Positions 45,600 to 55,350 are shown, counted from the first letter of the stretch. The stretch: DNA of 64,000 nucleotides from Polyangiaceae bacterium (GCA_025936045.1 JAICUB010000005.1:124001-188000), one strand, 5' to 3'. Program-made: numbers and translations. Notes: generated from the sequence alone by a model not told the origin.

Positions 45600-47474
45600 A
45601 TGCTGGGACTTAGGAGGTCGTGGGTGCTCTCCGTGGCGCTCTTCGGTTGTGGGGGTGCGCCTCAGAAGCCGCCGGAGCAACCGCACGCGCCCGTCGCGCC
45701 GAAGCCGGCGCCCGTGGTCGAGACCGCGGATTTGTCCCCCGTCGCGGCGCCGTCCGGTCTGTTCGTCGTCGGGCGCTTGAAGCGACCCACGGCGCTCGCG
45801 GACACCGTGGCGCATTGGGCGGGCGTGCCGCTCGGCTTGCGCGACCTGCTGCCCTTCGCCGCGAAGGACCTCGACAACGTGCTCCTCTGGGACGCGCCCG
45901 TCGAGCTCGCGGTCGCCGCCACGCCGAGCGGACGTAAGGGAGTCCTCGAAATGGGCGTCTCGGTCGGGCTCACCGGGACCGAGCAGGCGCTCGCCGCGGC
46001 GCGCCGCGGCGGTTACGAGGTCAAGCGACTCGGCCCCGAGATTTACGCGGTGGGCGGCACGCCGCACGTGAGTTGTGCCATCGCGCCTGCGGTCGGGTCC
46101 GCGGCCGCTCGCCTCGTGTGTTCGCACCGCGCCGCCGAGCTCGAGGATCTGCTGCCGTACATGACGCGCGGCTTGCCGAACGAGCCGCTCGGCGAGCGCG
46201 ACCTCGAGCTCGAGCTCCGCGCGGAGCCGCTCCGGCAGCGCTTTGCGACGGAGCTCGGGAGCGCCAGGCTCTTCGCCGGCTTCGTGGTGCGCGAGCTCCA
46301 GCTCGACTCGCCGCGTTTCGACAGCGCGCTCTCCGACACCGCTTACGCCCTCGCGGACGAGCTCGTGGCACTCACCCACGACGTGAACACCGTTCGGCTC
46401 GAGGCGACGGTCGACGACCAGAAGCACCTCGTCGATGTGGCTGGTTCGCTGTCGCTCGGCGACCATAAGTCGTTCGTTGCACGCGTGCTCGCCGACCGCG
46501 GCAAGCACGGGGGCCCGCCGCCCGAGGACTTCTGGAAGCTTCCTGCCGACGCCGAGTCTGCCGGCTATACGGACGCGTTCGACCCCGCGACGTACGAACG
46601 TCTCAGCTCGGGTGTCGTCGAGCTCGCCGATGCGTATCTCGAGCACGCCAAGGTCGGCAAGGTGACACGCGAGCGCGTGACGCGTGTGGTGCAAACGTGC
46701 CTCCGCTGGGACGGCGCCAACGTGCGTGCCTCGGGCAGGGACGCCGTCCCGCCCGCAAAAGGCGCGAAAGTAGCCGGCAGCTCGGAGTGGACGCTCACGC
46801 GCGTCGAGCATCCGCCCGCGACGCTCAAGGGCGTGCTCGACGATTTGACGGGCATCCTCGGCGACCGCGAGCTCCGTGCCACGATCGCGCGCTCGCTCAA
46901 GGTGTCCGACAAGGAGCTGCCGAGCGGCCGCATGGTGCCGCTCCGCGCCCCCGGAGTTCCTGCCGGCACGCGCGCGCTCGTCGTCAAGCTCCCGAGCGAG
47001 CTCGGGCCTCTGGTCGGGCGCTCGTTCGGGCTCGCGGCGAAGGACGACGCTACGCCGCCACGCGAGTTCGCGATTGCGGTGATCCCCACCGGCACGAGCG
47101 CGCTCGTCGTGACGGCGGAGAGTACGCAAGTTCTCGGCACGCGCGCGGGCGGGCTGCTCGCCGGCAAGGGCACGACCCTCGCGACCCGCTCCGAGCTTTC
47201 GACGATGCGCACGCTCGACGCAAGCTCCGCGGGTTTCTTCACCCTCCTCGGCGTGCTCTCGGGCGCGCTCGGGCACGGCATGTCGAACCCGAGCGAGGTC
47301 GCGGCCGGCCTCCCGAATCACGCGGCCGTACCCATGATCGTAGACTTCGCCGTCGACCCGCAGAGCGGCTCCAAGGCGACCTGGCACATGACCATTCCCG
47401 CAGGAGTCTTCCAGGACCTTCCCGGGCTCCTCCCTCTCGTCGCGGCATCCATGGCGGAGCACTCCGCACCCTAG
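45600..47474 (+). CDS. Hypothetical lipoprotein
   Basis: A 624-residue predicted lipoprotein (signal WVLSVALFGCGG). After a Pro-rich linker it is a large soluble domain with repeated hydrophobic/Ala-rich helices and strands (LFVVGRLKRPTALADTVAHW, NVLLWDAPVELAVAATPSG). No catalytic motif or family is recognised. It follows dnaK by 66 bases on the same strand; whether they share a transcript is not clear. It may act in the periplasm. Confidence 0.65.
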   Translation: MLGLRRSWVLSVALFGCGGAPQKPPEQPHAPVAPKPAPVVETADLSPVAAPSGLFVVGRLKRPTALADTVAHWAGVPLGLRDLLPFAAKDLDNVLLWDAPVELAVAATPSGRKGVLEMGVSVGLTGTEQALAAARRGGYEVKRLGPEIYAVGGTPHVSCAIAPAVGSAAARLVCSHRAAELEDLLPYMTRGLPNEPLGERDLELELRAEPLRQRFATELGSARLFAGFVVRELQLDSPRFDSALSDTAYALADELVALTHDVNTVRLEATVDDQKHLVDVAGSLSLGDHKSFVARVLADRGKHGGPPPEDFWKLPADAESAGYTDAFDPATYERLSSGVVELADAYLEHAKVGKVTRERVTRVVQTCLRWDGANVRASGRDAVPPAKGAKVAGSSEWTLTRVEHPPATLKGVLDDLTGILGDRELRATIARSLKVSDKELPSGRMVPLRAPGVPAGTRALVVKLPSELGPLVGRSFGLAAKDDATPPREFAIAVIPTGTSALVVTAESTQVLGTRAGGLLAGKGTTLATRSELSTMRTLDASSAGFFTLLGVLSGALGHGMSNPSEVAAGLPNHAAVPMIVDFAVDPQSGSKATWHMTIPAGVFQDLPGLLPLVAASMAEHSAP

Positions 47475-47538
47475 GTCCGGACACTCAGGCCGGGAGTTTG
47501 GCCAATTCCGCCGCGGTCGTGTATGCGTCGGACCTACA

Positions 47539-49305
47539 GTGTACGCCAAGGTACGACCTGCGTTCTGGACGGCCGTTTTTGCGCTGATCGCGTGCTGGGC
47601 GCGGCCCGCCGCGGCGTGGATCGAGCTGGACCCGAAGGGACTCCTTTCGACGGTCGACGTCGCGAAGGACGGACACGCCACCATCAGCCACGAGCTCACG
47701 CTCGAGCTCAGGGGCGGCCCACTCAAGCAGCTCGAGCTCGGCACGGCCGACGCCGACGCCGAGCTCCTGCCCGATGCGAGCGTCACACGCGTGTCGAACG
47801 GCGTCTCGACGCCTCTCGTCGTCGAGCGTCACGCCGACGGCTCGCTCGGTCTCGAGGTCGATCTGCCGAAGGGCCTGCGCGGCGGCACCTACCTCTTCAA
47901 GGTGCGCTATCGCACCGATCTCGCCGGGCGCGGGCTCGTGCGCCGGCGCGGCGGAGCGATCGAGCTCAGCTGGGTAGGGCCGAAGCTCGAGTCCGGCCTC
48001 GACGGCGCGCGCGCGATCTTTCGGCTGCCGCCGAGCGAGACGGCGCCGCGTTTGCCGCTCGTCGCGAACGACGATCCGGATCCGAGCTTCGGCGTGATGG
48101 TCGCGGCGATTCATCACACTCCCGAGAGTGACGAAATCGAGCTCGTGCGCTCGCACGTGGCGCGCGGCGAGCCCGTGCTCTGGCGCGTCGAGGCGAGCCC
48201 GCTTGCGGTGACTCTCGGCGCGGAACCGGCGGCGCAGGCCAAGCCGGAGCCGGCGCTCGTGCGCGCGCTGCCCGTGCCCGTGCGCTCTCGGCGCTGGCCC
48301 ATCACCGCGAGCATTTTTGCGCTGATTTTCGCGCTGGCGGCGGCCTTGAAATCCCGCGCGTCGAAGCTTGCGTGCCGTGAACGGCAGGCCGTGCCCCGTT
48401 CGCTCGTGCCACTCGCGGCGTGGCTGCGGGTCTCGCTCGCGGCAGGCGCGCTCGCGGGTGCGCTCAGCGCCGGGCGCGAGCTCGAGGAGCCGGCGCTCGC
48501 GGCGCTCGGCGTGCTCGCGGCCATGCTGCTCGTGACCGAACGCGCGCCGCGGCTCGAGCGTGTGCCGCGTGGTCCGGGCCGCTGGCTTTCGCTGCGTGAC
48601 GAGGACGCCTTCAAAGGCCGCCGGCCGCGCGCGGCGGGGCGTTTGCTCGACGCGGGCACGTTGCCCGGCTTGCTCGTGCTCCTCGGTTTGCTCGCGGCGA
48701 CGGTGGCGCTCGCGCTCGGCGCGCTCGGGCGCTCGCCGTTCGAGGCGCTGCTCGTGGCGCTCGCGGGGGCCGCCTTCATGCCCATCTTCTTTACGGGGCG
48801 GCCGAGTGAGCTCGTCCGTGATCGCGTGGACCACTCGCGCCGCTTCATGCGTGGCCTCGCACGCACGCTCCGCGCGCGCACGAGCGCGAAGACGGTCGCC
48901 TGGGGGCGGGTGCCGGATGCGGGCTCCGAGCCGGACGAGCTTCGCGTGCTGGTGCAGCCGAAAGACGGCCTGCCCGGGCTCGTCGCGCTCGAGATGGGCC
49001 TCGACGTGCAGCGCGGGCTCGGCGGGGTCATGGGCGTGCCGTTCGTGATCGTGCGCGCGAAGGAGGGTTCGCCGGCGCAAGCCGCGCTTCCGCGCGGCGT
49101 GATCTGGGCACGCGGTCGCAAGGCCGACGAGCGCGTCGCGATCCTGAGCCCGAAGCTTCCGACCATCGGGCTCACGGCGGCGCTCGTGGAACGATTGCTC
49201 GTCGCGCTTGCCGGTCAAGCGCCGAGCAAGCGCCGCATGTCGTCGGGCAGCTCCGCGTTCACCTCGAAGCTCGCTTCGGTGCGGTCACCGGCCCACGCGA
49301 CGTAG
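47539..49305 (+). CDS. Integral membrane protein with secreted N-terminal domain
   Basis: A 588-residue protein with a signal peptide (FWTAVFALIACWARPAAA), an N-terminal extracytoplasmic beta domain (ATISHELTLELRGGPLKQLE, GTYLFKVRYRTDLAG), and several membrane helices: WPITASIFALIFALAAAL, AALGVLAAMLLVT and LPGLLVLLGLLAATVALALG. The soluble C-terminal part ends in a Ser/Lys-rich tail. It is not recognised. GTG 47539 is 64 bases after the previous stop. Its last 30 codons overlap the RluA-type gene on the opposite strand, so the true stop may be different. Confidence 0.65.
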   Translation: MYAKVRPAFWTAVFALIACWARPAAAWIELDPKGLLSTVDVAKDGHATISHELTLELRGGPLKQLELGTADADAELLPDASVTRVSNGVSTPLVVERHADGSLGLEVDLPKGLRGGTYLFKVRYRTDLAGRGLVRRRGGAIELSWVGPKLESGLDGARAIFRLPPSETAPRLPLVANDDPDPSFGVMVAAIHHTPESDEIELVRSHVARGEPVLWRVEASPLAVTLGAEPAAQAKPEPALVRALPVPVRSRRWPITASIFALIFALAAALKSRASKLACRERQAVPRSLVPLAAWLRVSLAAGALAGALSAGRELEEPALAALGVLAAMLLVTERAPRLERVPRGPGRWLSLRDEDAFKGRRPRAAGRLLDAGTLPGLLVLLGLLAATVALALGALGRSPFEALLVALAGAAFMPIFFTGRPSELVRDRVDHSRRFMRGLARTLRARTSAKTVAWGRVPDAGSEPDELRVLVQPKDGLPGLVALEMGLDVQRGLGGVMGVPFVIVRAKEGSPAQAALPRGVIWARGRKADERVAILSPKLPTIGLTAALVERLLVALAGQAPSKRRMSSGSSAFTSKLASVRSPAHAT

Positions 49306-50132
49306 CTCGCGTGAAGCGCGTGGCGCGTGCCCGCGCCGGGCCACTCCGCGCCGCCGTAGAGCATGTCACCCACGAGCGGTGCGCCGATGGCGGCGAGGTG
49401 CGCGCGGATTTGATGCCGGAACGCGCGCGCGACGTCGAGCTCGAGCAGCGTGAAGCGTGGCGTCGTTTCGAGGACGCGGTAGTGCGTTGCGGCCGCGCGA
49501 GCGTAGTCGCGGGAGGGATTCGGAACGACGCGCACGCGCCCGCGCCGCGTCGGATCGGGGCCGAGCGCGTCTTCCACGACGCCGTCCGCGGGTAGCCCGA
49601 CGGTCGCCGTGATCGCGAGGTAGCGCTTCGCGAGCCGGCCCCCGCGCAGCGCGCGCGTGAGCGTGTCGAAGGCCGCCCCGCTGCGCGCGATCACGACGAG
49701 CCCCGACGTTTCCGTGTCGAGCCGGTGCACGAGCCCGGGCTCGCGAGCGCGATACCCGACTCCGGCGAGCTCCGGGTAGCGCGCGAGTAGCGCGTTCACG
49801 AGCGTACCCTGCTCGCCCGCGTGGAGCGGCGCCGTCGGCTGCGATGCGGGCTTGTGCACGACGAGCAGCGTCGCTCGTTCGAGCCGAACGTCGAGCGGCA
49901 GCGTCTGCTCGGGGAGCGGCTGCTCGTCGCGCAGCGTCACTTCGATGCTGCTTCCGGCAGGCGCCGTCGCGCCCGCCACGGCCGTTCGCCCGTCGAGACT
50001 GACCGCGCCGCCGGCGAAGAGCTCGCGTGCACCACGCCGGCCGAGGCCCGGCACGTGACGTACGACCAGCCGATCGAGCCGCTCGCCGGCCTCCGCGGCG
50101 TTGACCACGAAGCGGCGCGTGCGCGTCGTCAA
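49215..50132 (-). CDS. RluA-family pseudouridine synthase
   Basis: Converts uridine to pseudouridine in 23S rRNA or tRNA. An S4-like N-terminal domain (GERLDRLVVRHVPGLGRRGA) precedes the catalytic core with the Asp motif GLVHRLDTETSGLVVIA. Later motifs are LAKRYLAITATV, THYRVLETTPRFTLLELD and HQIRAHLAAIGAPLVGDMLYGG. It is close to the RluD/RluA type, but target sites cannot be told apart here. TTG 50132 overlaps the upstream stop (TTGA); GTG 50108 is the alternative. It is the last gene of a minus-strand run. Confidence 0.92.
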   Translation of the reverse strand: MTTRTRRFVVNAAEAGERLDRLVVRHVPGLGRRGARELFAGGAVSLDGRTAVAGATAPAGSSIEVTLRDEQPLPEQTLPLDVRLERATLLVVHKPASQPTAPLHAGEQGTLVNALLARYPELAGVGYRAREPGLVHRLDTETSGLVVIARSGAAFDTLTRALRGGRLAKRYLAITATVGLPADGVVEDALGPDPTRRGRVRVVPNPSRDYARAAATHYRVLETTPRFTLLELDVARAFRHQIRAHLAAIGAPLVGDMLYGGAEWPGAGTRHALHASYVAWAGDRTEASFEVNAELPDDMRRLLGA

Positions 50133-51460
50133 AAGGCCCCGGTCACACCGAGCGACATGCCCTTGCCGGTCGGGGCGGGCGCCGCGTACGGCACGAGCGT
50201 CGCCGAGGAAGGCGCCCGGTCCCCGCTTTTGCTCGCGCCGGTCGTTGCGTACCAGCCGATCACGCCGCCGGCGATGGTACCGAGAGCGGCGCTTCCGAGC
50301 CAGAGCCGGGTGCGGTCGGGATTCGACTCGTTCACGAGCAAGAGGGGGCTCGCGAGCGCCGCGCCGCCGAGCGCGCCGAGGCTCGCCGAAAGATCGATGA
50401 GCAGCGCTCGCGACGGAGAGACGTCGAGTTGGGTCGCGACCGCCCCGCCCACGAGGACGCCGGCGCCGGTACCCCAACCGACGCCGCGTTCGAGCGAGCC
50501 GCTCGTGTCGCCCTGGACGGCGGCGTCCGTCATGGCGCCGAGCAGCGCGCCGAACGCGCCCGCCGAGTGAGCGAGCACGGCGCCGCCTTCCGTGATCGGC
50601 CGCACGGCGATCGCCGCGGCGCCGAGGGCGAGCCCCGCGCCCGCGCCGGCCAAACCGTAAAGGTAGCGGTCGTCGAGCTTCGCACGATAGCTGTCGGCGA
50701 GCAGAAAGCCGGACGCGGCCGGCCACCAGAGCCCGGCGGCCAGGTACCACGCGTCGCCCGTCGTGATGTCCCACTCGTCGGCGACGAGGAACGAGGCGCC
50801 GAGCCCGAGCCCCGTGCCGAGCGCGACGAGGGGGTAGACGAGCCGCGCGTCGGCCGAGCCGCTGGCCTTTTGAATCGAAAAGCCGACGTAGCCGCCGAGC
50901 ACTGCCGCGTTCAGCGCGAGCACCGAACGGCCAGACGACGGCGGCGCGGCGCCCGATTCGGCGAGGGGCGCGTGCTGGACGGAAGGCGGCCTCATCTCCC
51001 GATCGGCGCGCGCCACGGCGTCGAACAGGTCGCGCAGCATCACGACGGTGCGCACGTCGAGCGTTCCGAGCGTCGCATTCGTGAAGCGCTCCTCACGGGC
51101 GAGCTCGACGCGCGACCCCGGCGCGACCGCGACGACGCGCACGCGCACTCCGTCCCCCGCGAAGCCGAGGTGCGGCGCGAACACCCAGCTCGTGGGCGGG
51201 GTCGCGACGAGCGCGTCGTCCGTGACCGGCGTCGTCGCCGGCGGCGGCGGCAACGGCGTGAGTCCGAGGTCCTCGACGCCCTCGCGCACCGTCTCGTCGA
51301 GCTCGGCGGCAAGCTTCGACGCGCGTTCGTCACCGCTCGCTCGCGGCACGGCGTACGCGCCGGGCGCCACCTCGACGCTCGTCGGCAAGACGAGCGCGGG
51401 TTTGCCGTCGGCCGCGTGCGCCGGCGTCGCGGCAAGGAGCCACGCGACGCCGAGGAGCAA
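50129..51460 (-). CDS. Secreted protein with C-terminal glycine-rich membrane helices
   Basis: A 443-residue protein with a signal peptide (LLGVAWLLAATPAHA). The N-terminal half is soluble (VLPTSVEVAPGAYAVPRASG). The C-terminal half has many Gly/Ala-rich hydrophobic segments (ALGTGLGLGASFLVA, GAGAGLALGAAAIAV, GVLVGGAVATQL, LGALGGAALASPLLL), the appearance of a transmembrane bundle or glycine-zipper protein. No family is recognised. TTG 51460 starts two bases after the upstream outer-membrane gene stop, so the two are coupled. Confidence 0.6.
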   Translation of the reverse strand: MLLGVAWLLAATPAHAADGKPALVLPTSVEVAPGAYAVPRASGDERASKLAAELDETVREGVEDLGLTPLPPPPATTPVTDDALVATPPTSWVFAPHLGFAGDGVRVRVVAVAPGSRVELAREERFTNATLGTLDVRTVVMLRDLFDAVARADREMRPPSVQHAPLAESGAAPPSSGRSVLALNAAVLGGYVGFSIQKASGSADARLVYPLVALGTGLGLGASFLVADEWDITTGDAWYLAAGLWWPAASGFLLADSYRAKLDDRYLYGLAGAGAGLALGAAAIAVRPITEGGAVLAHSAGAFGALLGAMTDAAVQGDTSGSLERGVGWGTGAGVLVGGAVATQLDVSPSRALLIDLSASLGALGGAALASPLLLVNESNPDRTRLWLGSAALGTIAGGVIGWYATTGASKSGDRAPSSATLVPYAAPAPTGKGMSLGVTGAF

Positions 51461-51462
51461 GC

Positions 51463-53022
51463 TCAGAACATGACGGTCGCGCTGATCCAAGCGTCGAGCC
51501 CGTTCACGTCGTCGACCTTGAAGCGCCGCCCCGGATCGTTGATCACCTTGCGGTAATTCGGATTCGGGATGCCGGAGGGGGTGTAGCCCGTCGTTTGATC
51601 GCCGTTGCGGCACGGGCCCATGGTGGCGCGGTTGTTGTCGAACGCCGGGTTACAGGCCTGGTCGAAGGTAATGACATGCCCTTGGACGAGCGTGTAGCCG
51701 CCGCCGACGTTGAACTTCACGTACTCGCCGGCCTGGTAGGTGGCGCGTGCGCTGAAGACGTACTCGCCGTGCGCCTGCACGTCCGTGAGCCCCGTGAAGT
51801 ACACCTTCTGTGAACCTGGGTCGGCCACGGACGGATACATGCCTTTGGTCGCGCCGTCCTGGTTCGCCATGTAGTTTGCGAACTGCGGCGCGCGCATGCT
51901 CGGGGCGTCGCTCGAGCCGAGCGCGTCGAAGAGCTCGCTGTAGTCACGCCCCTCGGAGACGTACGTGCCCGCGAAGCGAGCGTCGATGGTCAGGCGCTGG
52001 AACGCGTCGCGGATCTCCCACGGAATCACCGCGATGCCGACCGTCATCGTGCCGCGGAGCGGCGGGTGATTGACGAGCGAGCCTTTGAGATCCGTCGCGT
52101 GGTAATCGCTGTCGCCGTTCGGGAACTCGAAGAGCACGTCGAAGCCCCCGTAAGGTTCGATGTATTTCACGCGCCGCGACAGAAACGTATGCAGTGCGAG
52201 GCCGGTCGTGCCGCGACTCACGCCCGGTTTGCGCTGCGCGGCGGACCCTTCGTCGAGCGTGACGGGCTTTCCCTGGCCGGTGTCCGTCGTCGTGACCTGA
52301 TTGGCGACACCGTCACGGTTCATGTCGTTCGGGGAGGCGCATTTCAGCTGCCCTGCCGTCACGGTTTGGTTCAAATTCTGCGGGTTCGCGTTGCACGCGT
52401 GCATCGGCTCCGACACGTTCACGCGTACTTCACCGCCGACGACCCAGGTGGGTTTGTTCGGGTTGCGCGCCTGGTTCATGAGCCCCGCGTCCATGCCGAG
52501 CGCGAGGTATTCGATGCCGCTGCGCGATGGTGACTTGAAGGGCAGGCTGAAGAGTTGCTCGCCCGGCGCGCCTGCGAGGGTCGTGCTCTGCAGGCCGCCG
52601 CCGTTCTCCTGGATGCTGCGGTCGTCCGACAAAATCACGGGCAGCCGGATGACGAGGGCGATGTCCTTGTAGATGCCGATGTCGGCGCGCGTGTCGAGTC
52701 GCGAGATCTCCTGCGAGAACTTGGCGACGTTCATGTTCGACGGTGTGAAATCACCGCTCGAGAGCTGCGGAGACGACGTCTCGCGGTAAATTTTGCCGTT
52801 TTTCCAGGAGTGCTCGTAACCGAGCGTCACGTGCAGGTCGAAGAGGTCGTCGTCGTCGAACGCGTCGGCCACTTGCACGATTTCGCTCGGCTCGCGCATG
52901 ACCGCCGGCTCGGTCACCTTGCGCGGCTCGTCGGCGCGGGCCGGACGCGGGCCAAAAGCGAGCAGGGCGCAAGCCGTCGCGGCCACCCGTGCCGCGTGGG
53001 GCAGGGGTGCCCGGCTGGTCAT
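51463..53022 (-). CDS. Outer-membrane beta-barrel protein
   Basis: A 519-residue exported protein. The signal peptide (RVAATACALLAFGPRPARA) is followed by many amphipathic strands with aromatic ends (LHVTLGYEHSWKNGKIYRET, IALVIRLPVILSDDRS, GIEYLALGMDAGL, YIEPYGGFDVLFEFPNG), and the protein ends ISATVMF with a terminal Phe, the recognition signal for BAM. It is a barrel of unknown specificity. ATG 53022 has AGG six bases upstream; ATG 53037 would add five residues. Confidence 0.8.
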   Translation of the reverse strand: MTSRAPLPHAARVAATACALLAFGPRPARADEPRKVTEPAVMREPSEIVQVADAFDDDDLFDLHVTLGYEHSWKNGKIYRETSSPQLSSGDFTPSNMNVAKFSQEISRLDTRADIGIYKDIALVIRLPVILSDDRSIQENGGGLQSTTLAGAPGEQLFSLPFKSPSRSGIEYLALGMDAGLMNQARNPNKPTWVVGGEVRVNVSEPMHACNANPQNLNQTVTAGQLKCASPNDMNRDGVANQVTTTDTGQGKPVTLDEGSAAQRKPGVSRGTTGLALHTFLSRRVKYIEPYGGFDVLFEFPNGDSDYHATDLKGSLVNHPPLRGTMTVGIAVIPWEIRDAFQRLTIDARFAGTYVSEGRDYSELFDALGSSDAPSMRAPQFANYMANQDGATKGMYPSVADPGSQKVYFTGLTDVQAHGEYVFSARATYQAGEYVKFNVGGGYTLVQGHVITFDQACNPAFDNNRATMGPCRNGDQTTGYTPSGIPNPNYRKVINDPGRRFKVDDVNGLDAWISATVMF

Positions 53023-53095
53023 TCTACCTAAGCCCATGGACGAAGCCCGTCGTGTCGGACGCTACCGGCGCACAGCGGAAACTGTCAACGAAACA

Positions 53096-54013
53096 TCACC
53101 TTCCCGCGTCCGTTTCGGCCGGGGTTTCCGGGCCCCTGCCGGCGGCTGTAGGGCTTTTTTGCTGCTTCAGCAGGTCTTCCAGCCGGCCTTGGTTAGGGCC
53201 CGTGACGCGGGCGGCCGCGGCAGCTGCTCGCGCACAGCGCAGCCGGACTCGGCGGTGCCATTCGAGCATGTTCGCCGCCCAAGCTCCCCGCGCCTCACGC
53301 TCGCTCGGCGGGGGGACGGCAGCCTGATCCCGCGCGGCGTCGCAGCTCTTCCCGAGCTCGTCGGCGTTCACCTTGCCGCCGAGAGTGACGGCGTGATCGG
53401 TGGGCTTCACGTGTCGGACGTGCACGGCGTCGTGCAGGTTTTCGTCGCCCGTATCGTTGAGCGTCGCTTCACCCTGTTTCACGCGCAAGGTGAGCTTGTC
53501 GTGCGTGAGGGCGAGCTCGAGCGCTGCGTCCGCGTAGAGCACGACACCGAACGGCGTTGCCAACACGACTTCGGCGCCCGCGCGCGAACCGGGCCCGGGC
53601 GTGGTCACCACCGTGCCGCTCGCTACGACGACCTCCTCCTCCGACTCGGGGCACGGCAGGAAAAGGCCCGGGCCCACGAGGCGAAACTCGCGCGTGGTTT
53701 CACCGTGCTTCAGCGAAACCTCGACGCCTTCCGCAAGCGTGAGCCACGCTTGCCCGCCGAAACCGGCGCCGACCGCGGGCGTGCCGGCGGGCGGCGGCGC
53801 GGGAGCTTTCACCGCGAGCACGCGGCACCCCGGGCCCCGGGGGCGCGGTCGTGGGCTCGACGCCGTCGCGGAGGGGAGCGGCGCCGCGGCCGTGCCGGCG
53901 GCCGTGCTCGTGGCGGCTTGGGAGGCTTCCGGCGCGGGAGCATGCGAACGGCAGCCCACGGCCAAAAGCACGGCGACGAGCCCCCGCGCGCAGGACGCGC
54001 GAGCGACGCGCAT
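53096..54013 (-). CDS. Lipoprotein with FecR-like domain
   Basis: A 305-residue predicted lipoprotein (signal ARGLVAVLLAVGC). After an Ala/Pro-rich linker, a FecR-like beta domain is visible (GVEVSLKHGETTREFRLVG, ATPFGVVLYADAALEL, LRVKQGEATLN). FecR-type domains sense or bind envelope signals. The basic helical C-terminus is not assigned. ATG 54013 shares one base with the stop of the PP2C gene (TGATG), so the two are translationally coupled. Confidence 0.75.
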   Translation of the reverse strand: MRVARASCARGLVAVLLAVGCRSHAPAPEASQAATSTAAGTAAAPLPSATASSPRPRPRGPGCRVLAVKAPAPPPAGTPAVGAGFGGQAWLTLAEGVEVSLKHGETTREFRLVGPGLFLPCPESEEEVVVASGTVVTTPGPGSRAGAEVVLATPFGVVLYADAALELALTHDKLTLRVKQGEATLNDTGDENLHDAVHVRHVKPTDHAVTLGGKVNADELGKSCDAARDQAAVPPPSEREARGAWAANMLEWHRRVRLRCARAAAAAARVTGPNQGRLEDLLKQQKSPTAAGRGPETPAETDAGR

Positions 54014-55350
54014 CAATTCGGTTCCGGCAAAATCAGCGTCTTTCGATCGCTCTCGTCTTCTTCCTCGAAGATTTCACCGGTGATGTCCTCCGCGGCGAGC
54101 TCTTCCTTGGCGGCGCCGAGCTCGCGGCTCGTGTCCGCCAGGCGGTCGGCGAGCACGCCCAAGAACTGCCACAAGAGCTTCACGGCGAGCTGGTGCTCCT
54201 TGCGCAGGATTTCGAAGAACTCCGTGCGTCGGATCACCATCAGGTCGCTCGCGCCGTCGCTCACGACGGTCGCCGAGCGCGGTTGGCTGCGCACGAGCGC
54301 CATTTCACCGACGTGGTCGCCCGTCTTGAGCGTCGCGAGCTCGGCACCCCCGCGCGTGACGCGGAGCTGACCCGAGAGCACGATGAAGAGCTCCTCGCCG
54401 GTCTCACCTTCGACCATGACCTGCTCGCCGTTCTGAAAGGAAACCACGTCGGTCACCTGGAGCACGCGCAGGATTTCGCGGTCGTTCAACGGGCGGAACA
54501 AGGGCATGCGCGCGAGCGTGTCGCGCTTGAGTTGCAGCTGCTTCGCGCGGGTCGTGTCGCGCGCCGTCGCGTCGCCGACCGTCACGATCACGGAGGTGAT
54601 GTTGTCCTTGCCGCCCTGCTCGTTGGCCGCGTCGATCAGGCTGCGCGCCGCCGCGTCGGCGTTCGGGTTGGACAGATGGCGACCGAGCGATTCGAGGTCT
54701 TCCTCGAAATATCCGCAGAGCCCGTCGCTGCAGAGCAGGAAGCGATCCCCCTGCACCAGGTCGACGACGAGCGTGTCCGGCTCGGCGTGCTCGTACACGC
54801 CGACGGCGCGCGTGATGGCGTTCTTTTGCGCGATCTGCTCGACCTGCTCGCGCGTCATCTTCCGCTTCTTGATGAGCTCGTTGCGGACGGTGTGGTCCTC
54901 GGTGAGCTGCTCGAGCACGCCGTCGCGCAAGAGGTAGATGCGGCTGTCGCCGACGTAGATGATGAACGCCGTCGTGCCGATCACGAGCAAGGACACGAGC
55001 GTCGTGCCCATGCCGCGCTTCTGCGCGTCCTTCACCGCCTCGGCGTGGACGCGGCTCGACGCGCGGTTCACCGCGAACTCGAGCATGTTCAAGATGTCGC
55101 GCTTGCTCACGCGCGCGCCGCCCGAGCCGCCGCTCGCGTAGTCGCTCAGGAGCTCCGCCTCGCGCTTGATCTCCTCGTGCAAGGTGCGCACGGCGAGCGC
55201 GCTCGCCACCTCGCCGGCGGCGTGCCCCCCCATGCCGTCACAGACCACGAACAGTCCGAGCTTCTTATCGACGAGGAAGTTGTCCTCGTTGTGCTCCCGC
55301 TGGCGCCCCACGTCGGTCAGCGCGGCGAACTGGATCTCCGGCGTGCTCAT
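54013..55350 (-). CDS. PP2C-type phosphatase fused to cyclic-nucleotide-binding domain
   Basis: A 445-residue cytoplasmic protein. The N-terminal PP2C domain has GRQREHNEDNFLVD, VVCDGMGGHAAGE, IIYVGDSRIYLLRD, FLLCSDGLCGYFEED and GGKDNITSVIVTVGD; the metal-binding Asp residues are intact, so it should dephosphorylate Ser/Thr kinase substrates. Residues about 290-410 form a cNMP-binding fold (FQNGEQVMVEGETGEELFIV, LKTGDHVGEMALVRSQPRSA). The fusion suggests activity controlled by a cyclic nucleotide. It precedes the FecR-like lipoprotein gene in a minus-strand operon, which links it to an envelope pathway. Confidence 0.92.
   Translation of the reverse strand: MSTPEIQFAALTDVGRQREHNEDNFLVDKKLGLFVVCDGMGGHAAGEVASALAVRTLHEEIKREAELLSDYASGGSGGARVSKRDILNMLEFAVNRASSRVHAEAVKDAQKRGMGTTLVSLLVIGTTAFIIYVGDSRIYLLRDGVLEQLTEDHTVRNELIKKRKMTREQVEQIAQKNAITRAVGVYEHAEPDTLVVDLVQGDRFLLCSDGLCGYFEEDLESLGRHLSNPNADAAARSLIDAANEQGGKDNITSVIVTVGDATARDTTRAKQLQLKRDTLARMPLFRPLNDREILRVLQVTDVVSFQNGEQVMVEGETGEELFIVLSGQLRVTRGGAELATLKTGDHVGEMALVRSQPRSATVVSDGASDLMVIRRTEFFEILRKEHQLAVKLLWQFLGVLADRLADTSRELGAAKEELAAEDITGEIFEEEDESDRKTLILPEPN

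Noticed and set aside
43560..47786. A 1,408-codon open frame antisense to dnaK and the next gene
   Set aside because: High GC keeps the antisense frame open. The translation is a low-information Arg/Leu/Val/Glu-rich mix, and the opposite strand carries a clearly conserved DnaK. Long antisense frames opposite dnaK are a known artefact.
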